Assembly: GCA_017601145.1 (NCBI GenBank)
Contig: JAFNIV010000017.1
Span: forward strand, 1 to 34,329
Length of the DNA stretch: 34,329 nucleotides
Direction of reading: 5' to 3'
Source: Candidatus Brockarchaeota archaeon
GTDB taxonomy: Archaea > Thermoproteota > EX4484-205 > JAAOZO01
The position numbers and the translations under genes are program-made. The notes under the pieces were generated by a model. That model was given only the letters and a program-made list of their open reading frames with translations. It made no database searches and was not told the origin of the DNA. Positions within the stretch are counted from its first letter, which is position 1, and the number at the start of each line of letters is the position of its first letter. Shown piece by piece: positions 28,041 through 34,329 of the stretch.

Positions 28041-28883
28041 ATGGAATGGGGTATCGACACTTGGATTTTCAGCGAAGTTCCAATACAAGAAGCGTTAACA
28101 AGAATAAAAAACAACAACATAAGATATGCAGAAATAGCATACGAACATCTTGAAAAATCAGATAAAAACAACAACCTAGAAAAGCAGTTCGATGAACTCA
28201 ATGAAGCTTTAGCTTCCGTTGATATCAAAGCCACTCAAATTCATGGCCCATTTGGAGAAATCGACTATCAACTTGGCTCTCTTAACGAAAGTGTAAGAGC
28301 TGGCGCTATCAAAAGGATAATTAATTGGATAAAAAATATTAACAAAACTAGTATAGAAGTTCTAGTATTACATACAAACCTAATACAGACAGATTATAAC
28401 CTAAATTCAGAAAGCTTTCTGCATAAAATCAAAGAAATAAATTTGATAAATTTTTCTGAAGTTGTTAAAAGTGCTCAGGACTTTGGTGTAAAGATTGCGA
28501 TAGAAAATAGGCTCGAACAAACTTTTGGAGCATTTCCAAATGACCTAATAGAGCTAGTAGATGAAATAAATAACGACTACGTTGGAATATGTCTTGATAC
28601 AGGACATGCTAACGTTAACGGAATACAACCATCAAAAGCTGTTAGGATGTTTGAAGAAAGGCTTATAGCAACGCATGTCCATGACAACAACGGAAAAGAA
28701 GACCAACACTTACTACCACTTCTAGGGAACATAAAATGGGCTGATTTTATTGCTGCTCTTAACGACATCCATTACAACATTCCAATAATAGTTGAGACAC
28801 CTGGAGGAATTGGGGATGTTACAGTAGGAATGAATAAGATCAAGGCAGCATCAATAATTATGAAAGAAATTCTTCAAGGTTGA
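28041..28883 (+). CDS. Sugar-phosphate isomerase/epimerase-like TIM barrel (AP endonuclease 2 superfamily)
   Basis: ATQIHGPFGEIDY, VKIAIENRLEQTFGAFP, VGICLDTGHANVNGI, ATHVHDNNGKEDQHLLPLLGNIKW, IPIIVETPGG. Confidence 0.85.
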   Translation: MEWGIDTWIFSEVPIQEALTRIKNNNIRYAEIAYEHLEKSDKNNNLEKQFDELNEALASVDIKATQIHGPFGEIDYQLGSLNESVRAGAIKRIINWIKNINKTSIEVLVLHTNLIQTDYNLNSESFLHKIKEINLINFSEVVKSAQDFGVKIAIENRLEQTFGAFPNDLIELVDEINNDYVGICLDTGHANVNGIQPSKAVRMFEERLIATHVHDNNGKEDQHLLPLLGNIKWADFIAALNDIHYNIPIIVETPGGIGDVTVGMNKIKAASIIMKEILQG

Positions 28884-28958
28884 TACTCTTCATAATAAAG
28901 TTTAGGAGTTCTTATTTATTCCTCAAATTATTCATTGTCCTTAGGCTTCCAGTCCTAT

Positions 28959-28976
28959 TTCATCTTAGAAGATGAA
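28959..28976. terminator. Perfect inverted repeat between convergent genes (possible bidirectional terminator)
   Basis: TTCATCTT-AG-AAGATGAA between the convergent genes ending at 28883 and 29018. Confidence 0.3.
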
Positions 28977-29017
28977 CTTAATGGAAATTGCCAACTTTGG
29001 TTTTTGAGCTTACGCAT

Positions 29018-29857
29018 CTAGTTGGGATGATCTTCTTTTTTGCTTCCTTCTCTGTTTTCTGTTTTATCAGCTTGCCCACTAATTATCTTTTCTAATTCCG
29101 CCTTAGCTTCTTCTTGAAGTTTTCTAATTTCGTCCAGCTTTTCTTTAACCTTTATAAGCCATTCCTTACTGGATTCAATGCCTTTATGCGCAAAGAATAC
29201 TATGCCTTCATTCCTACTCTTGAAGATACCAGCATCAACTAAAGCATCTATTAGCTTTAGGTCCGTTTCAGGTAATCTAATAGAAGACACTACTACTGAA
29301 GGACCCCCTATTTGAACTTTTGAGAGAGCCTCATTAATTATGCTTCCTATTTCAGGTATTTTTATTTCAGGCATTCTTATTGTAATGTCTCGAGAGCGAG
29401 GAGATTCTGCATAAATAAAGTATTTTCTTCTCTCTTTTATTTTGTCCTTAATTCTGTCTTCTAATTCTTCAACTTTATCAAAAAACGAATCTAGCTTATC
29501 CTCGACAACATCTAATTTTTCATCTAAGAAGTCTGTCAGGTTTTCAAGCTTTTCTAAGGCTATTTCAAGAGTTTCTCTTGGAGCTCCAGAATAGCTTTCT
29601 CTTATTTTTTTCTTAAGCTCAGAAACTTTATTTACTAAATCTTCTTTTATCTTGATTTTTTCTATCCTTGCCTCATCTTTTAAGCTTCTTATTTCTAAAA
29701 GCTTATCCCAAAGTTTCCCATATTCTTTTTCTGAGATCATTTCTTCTTCTATTTCTGAAACTCTCGAAAAATGATCATCTAACAGTTTTGAAAGTTCTTC
29801 TATTCTTTTTTCTATTTCTTTTTTTATTTTTTCGACTTCCTCGTCCACCGTATTCAT
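29018..29857 (-). CDS. Long coiled-coil protein with C-terminal ribbon-helix-helix-like domain
   Basis: Long Glu/Lys heptad region, then VVVSSIRLPETDLKLIDALVDAGIFKSRNEGIVFFAHKGIE (CopG/RHH-like). ATG at 29857; the ORF-track TTG start at 29875 lies inside the palindrome. Confidence 0.7.
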   Translation of the reverse strand: MNTVDEEVEKIKKEIEKRIEELSKLLDDHFSRVSEIEEEMISEKEYGKLWDKLLEIRSLKDEARIEKIKIKEDLVNKVSELKKKIRESYSGAPRETLEIALEKLENLTDFLDEKLDVVEDKLDSFFDKVEELEDRIKDKIKERRKYFIYAESPRSRDITIRMPEIKIPEIGSIINEALSKVQIGGPSVVVSSIRLPETDLKLIDALVDAGIFKSRNEGIVFFAHKGIESSKEWLIKVKEKLDEIRKLQEEAKAELEKIISGQADKTENREGSKKEDHPN

Positions 29858-29858
29858 G

Positions 29859-29878
29859 GTATTGTATTGATACAATAC
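29859..29878. promoter_or_regulatory. Perfect palindromic operator candidate
   Basis: GTATTGTAT-TG-ATACAATAC (9-bp perfect arms), one base upstream of the start codon and just downstream of the TATA-like ATTTAAATA. Confidence 0.6.
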
Positions 29879-29965
29879 AAGTATTTAAATCTTTCTTAAA
29901 TTCATAATTACAACATAAGAGAACTCTAATAAAAAAGAAAACAAAAACAAGCGTTTTTAAGTAGT

Positions 29966-30162
29966 GTGAACTACCCCTCGCTATTGCAAGGAGCTTCCTG
30001 CTTCCACGGACAGACTCGCTCTCCACTCACCCACAGCGGAGGCCTCGGCAAGTGAGGCCGTTTCGAGGAACCCGTGTGGAAGGTGGGTTACGGAGGTCTT
30101 GCCCTCAGCAGGCGTCTCTTTCGGCCTGTCCCATGCCTACTAGGTCTGCCAGCCAAGCAGAC
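29966..30162 (-). ncRNA. Candidate omegaRNA-like structured RNA
   Basis: TATA-like CTTATATTTTT (30181-30191, minus strand), then 5' hairpin GUCUGC-UUGGCUG-GCAGAC, CAGGC...GCCUG, GGCCUC-ACUUGCC-GAGGCC and the 3' hairpin CUCCUUGC-AAUA-GCGAGGGG, fully paired only with minus-strand G-U wobbles. Confidence 0.6.
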
Positions 30163-30236
30163 GATGACAAATGTAATGAGAAAAATATAAGCTTTTCGGC
30201 TTTCATCCCCCAGCTTTCGCAAGAAGACTTCCCGCC
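29966..30236 (-). mobile_element. Second non-autonomous IS200/IS605-like (PATE/MITE-like) element, no ORF of its own
   Basis: GTGAACTACCCCTCGC-TATT-GCAAGGAGCTTCCTGCTTCCACGG (RE-like on the minus strand). The other end on the minus strand is AAGTCTTCTTGCGAAAGCTGGGGGATGAA, aligning with the first element's AAGACCCCACGCTTACGCATGGGGATGAA. GC-rich, ORF-less interior. Confidence 0.65.
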
Positions 30237-30400
30237 ATCAAAGTTAAAAATGCTTTTTTGAAAGACATAAAAATACTTCAGGATAGCCGGTAAGAAGATT
30301 TTTTACTAACAAAGTTAGAGCTTACGAAAAATAACTCTCTTTAGAGTATTAGTTGAATAAGTTTTTATATAGCAACGTTATAAGAATTGTCCGACACACC

Positions 30401-31339
30401 ATGGAATACATCAGTCTTGGGAGAAGTGGTATAAAAGTTTCAATTATTGGCCTAGGAGCTTGGCAGGCAGGTGGAAAAGCTTGGGGAGCAGACGTCGAAG
30501 ATGAAAACATACTGAAAGCGATAAAGAGAGCATATGAGCTAGGAATTAATTTCATAGACACTGCCGAAGCATACGGAAATGGACACTCAGAAGAAGTCGT
30601 TGGGGAAGCAATAAAAGAAATAGGGAGAGAAAACCTTGTTATAGCTACAAAGGTTCATGGCGCTCATTTAAGATATAATGAGCTTTTAAAAGCTGCAGAA
30701 CATAGCTTAAGGCGATTAGGAGTAAAAGAAATTGATCTGTATCAAGTTCATTGGCCAGACCCTTGGGAACAAATTCCACTTAAGCATACGATGAAAGCAA
30801 TGGACCAACTTTACAAAGAAGGAAAAATAAGGGCAATTGGAGTCAGTAATTTTGCGGTTCGTGATTTGGAAGAAGCAAGAAAATATCTTTCTGCTACAGA
30901 TATCGTTTCAAATCAAGTTAGGTATAATATGCTTCAAAGGGAAATAGAAGAAGAAGTATTACCCTATTGTAAAAAAGAGAATATTACTGTAATTGCATGG
31001 AGTCCAATCGCACAAGGAGCATTAACAGGAAAGTACGATATAAACAACAAGCCTTTTGATGATGTAAGAAGAGGCAACAAGCTTTTCTCTGATCATAACT
31101 TAAAGGAAATATCAAGGTTAATTCCAGTACTTGGCAGAATTGCAAGAACTAGAAATAAAACAATAACGCAAGTTGCATTAAATTGGTTGCTAAGAGAAGG
31201 TAATGTAGTTCCAATTCCAGGTGCAAAAAATCCAAAACAAGCTGAAGAGAATGCAGGAGCTGCAGGTTGGAGGCTAGACGATCAGGAACTTAAAGAAATA
31301 GAAGAGGTGCTAAAGGGTATAAGCTTAGATTATTTTTAA
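30401..31339 (+). CDS. Aldo/keto reductase
   Basis: GINFIDTAEAYGNGHSEEVVGEAI, VIATKVHG, IDLYQVHWPDP, IRAIGVSNF, PIPGAKNPKQAEENAGAAGW. ATG 30401 sits downstream of TATA GTTTTTATATAG. Confidence 0.92.
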   Translation: MEYISLGRSGIKVSIIGLGAWQAGGKAWGADVEDENILKAIKRAYELGINFIDTAEAYGNGHSEEVVGEAIKEIGRENLVIATKVHGAHLRYNELLKAAEHSLRRLGVKEIDLYQVHWPDPWEQIPLKHTMKAMDQLYKEGKIRAIGVSNFAVRDLEEARKYLSATDIVSNQVRYNMLQREIEEEVLPYCKKENITVIAWSPIAQGALTGKYDINNKPFDDVRRGNKLFSDHNLKEISRLIPVLGRIARTRNKTITQVALNWLLREGNVVPIPGAKNPKQAEENAGAAGWRLDDQELKEIEEVLKGISLDYF

Positions 31340-31655
31340 AAACTAAAAATTTAGTAAATCTCTAAACTTTGAATTTAGTATTGACAACAGTATTACCTGT
31401 CATATCTAAATTTTTGTAATCGAGTTAGACCTACTTTCTCGCCATTTTAATGATAAAAATAACATTTTCAATAGCAATATATATCTAAATGATTATAACG
31501 TTATCAATGCAATTTTACTAAGACCAATAGATAATCTACCTCTTTAATACGAATGTTTCGAAATATTCCTTTGGACAATATTTTATAACTCTGATCTGCT
31601 AAAGTATTTATGAATATAGAAAAATCTGGACATTTAAAACTTTAATGATTCATCA

Positions 31656-31750
31656 ACCGAATAGGAAGCGACCAACTAGTAAAACAATAACGCAAGTTGA
31701 AGTATAAGTTTAAAGGTTCAAATTCTATTTTAATTGGTTTAGTTATCGCA
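31656..31750 (+). pseudogene. Possible decayed aldo/keto reductase fragment
   Basis: 20-nt exact repeat TAAAACAATAACGCAAGTTG at 31156-31175 (in the AKR gene, encoding KTITQV) and 31680-31699 (intergenic), both preceded by AACTAG. Confidence 0.3.
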
Positions 31751-31793
31751 AAAAACTTATAAACATTTCTAAATAAAAGCACGAATAATAAGG

Positions 31794-32978
31794 ATGCAAA
31801 AAAGGATAATTTTATGCACAGTACTGTTTCTATTATTTCTTGTATTTATGACGCAACCAAGTAAACTTGAAAGGGAAGTGTCAGGAGTAACTTACAAGAT
31901 AAATCTTTTTGAAAACGGAGATGCATTATGGACCATACAACAAAAAATAAACTTAACTAACGAAGTTGAAATAAGTGCATTCTCTAGCTATGCTACTCAG
32001 TTTTACAAAGAAAAAAATAAGTACGTAAATGATTTTAAAGTTTTGTTTAATCAGATTATCCTAAACGCTTCTGAGCTAGCAGGAAGACCGATGGAAGGTA
32101 AATACTATAACGCATCTGTTTATACTCTTAAAACAATTTCTACAACTTTTGGAGTAATAGAATACAGTTTTTTGTGGGTTAATTTTTCAAAAAAAGTTAA
32201 CGAAGGTATTTTCATTATTAGTGATGTTTTTGAAGGCGGATTTTACCTTTACTCAGGCGATATGCTAGAAATCATAGTACCGAAAAACTACACGACATTA
32301 TATATTATTCCAACACCAGACTTTCAATATGATAATGCTCTCATCTGGTATGGCCCAAAATCGTTTATGCAATACCAGCCAAACTTAGAGATTATTAGTC
32401 GAGTTATAAGAGTAATCGCGAACTATTCGTTGAATAAAGAAAACTTAAAAATATTTGGGCAAGTAATCCCACCTTTAGAAAACCTCAGGATATCAATAGT
32501 CCTAATAAAACCAAGTGGAGAACTAACTACATTTTTTATAACAACTGATAGGAATGGAAACTTTGAAAGAACCTTTATACTTAACGAAAGCGGAACTTGG
32601 AATATGAAGATAATTTATGAAGGCAACGAAACATTTTACAGAAGCGAAAAGGATTTTTTATTCAATGTAAATGTAGAAGGTAACTACATCTTATACTTGG
32701 TTATACTTGCTGCTTTTTTAGTTCTATTATTTATTGTAACTATTTTCTTCATTAAGAAACTAAAAATGAAACAAGTAGAAATTTTTGGAGAAAAGGATGA
32801 AAGCGTTGTTATATCATTACTGAGCAGCCATGGAGGAGTATTAAGCCAAAACGATATACGAAGAATGACAGGATTTTCTAAGTCAAAAACTTCTGTTATA
32901 ATAAAGTTACTTGAGTCAAAGGGAAAGATTAAGAAGAAGAAAATAGGCAGAGAAAACATAATTTATCTAGTTTCTTAA
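31794..32978 (+). CDS. Membrane-anchored protein with large extracytoplasmic domain and cytosolic C-terminal wHTH
   Basis: N-terminal signal/TM RIILCTVLFLLFLVFM, C-terminal TM YILYLVILAAFLVLLFIVTIFFI, then VISLLSSHGGVLSQNDIRRMTGFSKSKTSVIIKLLESKGKIKKKKIGRENIIYLVS (wHTH). Confidence 0.75.
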   Translation: MQKRIILCTVLFLLFLVFMTQPSKLEREVSGVTYKINLFENGDALWTIQQKINLTNEVEISAFSSYATQFYKEKNKYVNDFKVLFNQIILNASELAGRPMEGKYYNASVYTLKTISTTFGVIEYSFLWVNFSKKVNEGIFIISDVFEGGFYLYSGDMLEIIVPKNYTTLYIIPTPDFQYDNALIWYGPKSFMQYQPNLEIISRVIRVIANYSLNKENLKIFGQVIPPLENLRISIVLIKPSGELTTFFITTDRNGNFERTFILNESGTWNMKIIYEGNETFYRSEKDFLFNVNVEGNYILYLVILAAFLVLLFIVTIFFIKKLKMKQVEIFGEKDESVVISLLSSHGGVLSQNDIRRMTGFSKSKTSVIIKLLESKGKIKKKKIGRENIIYLVS

Positions 32979-33012
32979 TTCTAGTTCATTTAAAGAAAAT
33001 TTGTTGGTTTAG

Positions 33013-34203
33013 TTATCCTTGCTTCCAAACTGTAGAAGATTTTCTAAATCCATACTCATAACCATAAGTATAAGCCCTATAGCCAGAATTCCACGTTCCA
33101 GTTTTTACTACTATATTTCCAGCTGGAGAAGACTGATAACTTACCCCAAGGCCTACAGAAACACCACTACTAAAGCTAACACCTACACTAAAAACAAAAC
33201 CATACGCTTTGTAAATGTTGATTGTTCTTTCTTTATTTTGCTCAGTTATGTAAGGGTTACTTCCAGAAGTAAAGCCATTCCAGGAATTAACGAGTCTACT
33301 ATCTGCAATGGGATCCTGGTTTGTGTCAACAGCATAAACATGTTCAACCCAGTAAATTTCATCAACTAACACTGCGGTGTGGAGATACTTAAAGTAAAAT
33401 TGTTCTGTTATAGTCTTTTGACCAGTATAAAAATCAGAACTTAAGCCAGAATCCATAGTAACTGTAGTTCTACCATTTGAATACCAATCCGTTATATACT
33501 TCCCTTGTGTTGTATCGTAAACTCTTTCTTTTACTTCAACATCAATCTTTGTACCAATCCCAAAGTCAAACTTTACAAAAATGTTATCCCATGTAGAAAA
33601 TTCAACTACAGTTGTATATTCCCAAGTTTCTTCATTTGGAGGATTGTACGACAGTAAACTGATTCTATTACTTGCTGTTAAAGATCCTAATTTTTGTTCT
33701 CTCAATTTCTTTAAGGATACGTTAACAGAGAAAAAATCTAGAGGAAAAATCATAGAAGAAGGATCAACTGAAAAGGCCAAACTACCAAGTAAACCTTCGT
33801 CCTTCTTACTTGCTATTACCAGAAGATTAACAGAAGCATAAATGTCTCTTAAAGTTCCACTTATGTTTAACTTACCTTTATATACTCTTGGAATTCCTAC
33901 TGTTGTACTAAAAACCCCTCTTTCATCGCTTACTCCACTAGAAAGTAACTCTGGGCCACTATCAGTCAAGTGAAAGATGTATACTTTCGAATAAGGAACT
34001 ATAGTATTATTAAAGTTAGTCCTTACTGTAAAGATAACTTTTTGTGGATTGTTGATAAGGTCTTTTACGATGTATTCTACGGTAAATGGAATAGAAGCTG
34101 AGATAAAAGGAATGAGAAGAATTGCAATGAGAATCCTTCTATCAATTTCCTTTTTTCCAAAATAATTAAAAAAACTGTATATAAGCTTAAAGCTACCTTT
34201 CAT
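33013..34203 (-). CDS. Secreted/surface-anchored beta-rich protein of unknown function
   Basis: N-terminal TM ILIAILLIPFISASIPF. Ser/Thr/Gly/Tyr-rich beta pattern, C-terminal GFVFSVGVSFSSGVSVGLGVSYQSSPAGNIVVKTGTW. Confidence 0.65.
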   Translation of the reverse strand: MKGSFKLIYSFFNYFGKKEIDRRILIAILLIPFISASIPFTVEYIVKDLINNPQKVIFTVRTNFNNTIVPYSKVYIFHLTDSGPELLSSGVSDERGVFSTTVGIPRVYKGKLNISGTLRDIYASVNLLVIASKKDEGLLGSLAFSVDPSSMIFPLDFFSVNVSLKKLREQKLGSLTASNRISLLSYNPPNEETWEYTTVVEFSTWDNIFVKFDFGIGTKIDVEVKERVYDTTQGKYITDWYSNGRTTVTMDSGLSSDFYTGQKTITEQFYFKYLHTAVLVDEIYWVEHVYAVDTNQDPIADSRLVNSWNGFTSGSNPYITEQNKERTINIYKAYGFVFSVGVSFSSGVSVGLGVSYQSSPAGNIVVKTGTWNSGYRAYTYGYEYGFRKSSTVWKQG

Positions 34204-34329
34204 TCCATTTCACCTTTTCAAATAGTTGTTCGATTTCTTAGCTTATATCTTTTCTTTTTAAGTTTTAAAGTAAAAATTTTGTCCAGAAATTAGAACAGTT
34301 TGTCTTCATTTATGCTAAAATATTTAAGA

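Noticed and set aside
29966-30236. RNase P RNA or SRP RNA as an explanation of the GC-rich islands
   Set aside because: I could not find the conserved RNase P (GAGGAAAGUCC...ACAGAA) or SRP helix 8 (CCGGAAGGGAGCA) motifs; the IS605-like ends fit better.
29775-30261. ORFs 29775..30026 (-) and 30052..30261 (+)
   Set aside because: Overlap the second structured element and the start of the RHH gene; low-complexity or hairpin-derived translations.
31705-31735. GGTTCAAATTC at about 31714, tRNA T-loop-like
   Set aside because: No complementary T-stem, acceptor stem or anticodon arm nearby; not a tRNA or an obvious att site.
31735-33018. 14-bp direct repeat TTGGTTTAGTTATC flanking the membrane wHTH gene (31735 and 33005)
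   Set aside because: Several chance 14-mer repeats are expected in an AT-rich 34-kb window; the second copy overlaps a stop codon. Not enough for a target-site duplication.
1-34329. CRISPR array
   Set aside because: No regularly spaced direct repeats seen despite the Cas4-like gene.

Overview
AT-rich, densely coded window, most likely chromosomal DNA of a thermophilic archaeon. Evidence: geranylgeranyl-diphosphate-type prenyl synthase, deoxyhypusine synthase, ADP-forming acetyl-CoA synthetase, ferredoxin-dependent 2-oxoacid oxidoreductase, archaeal TATA-like promoters about 25 bp upstream of start codons. About 32 protein genes are mainly metabolic: GNAT/PIG-L pair, two Zn-dependent dehydrogenases, M24 peptidase, LLM oxidoreductase, GHL10-type glycosidase, MscS channel, DHH phosphoesterase, porCD/A/B, M28 peptidase, class II HMG-CoA reductase, acd alpha/beta, DUF4432, GT2, SAM hydrolase, TIM-barrel isomerase, aldo/keto reductase. 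No tRNA, rRNA or CRISPR array was recognised. The strongest unexplained signal is a pair of ORF-less, GC-rich, highly structured elements (about 6284-6630 and 29966-30236). Both have IS200/IS605-like end hairpins, their own TATA-like box and minus-strand G-U wobble asymmetry. I interpret them as non-autonomous IS605/PATE-like elements encoding stand-alone omegaRNA-like (TnpB guide) transcripts. Each ends in the upstream region of a same-strand host gene, and neither has a tnpA or tnpB in the window. Other signals: an RHH/coiled-coil protein with a perfect 9-bp-arm palindrome abutting its start codon, a solo Cas4-like nuclease, a three-gene cluster of small unknown proteins with a wHTH member, a membrane-anchored wHTH regulator convergent with a secreted beta-rich protein, and a decayed aldo/keto-reductase repeat. 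All identifications come from reading motifs by eye; no database search or folding program was run.
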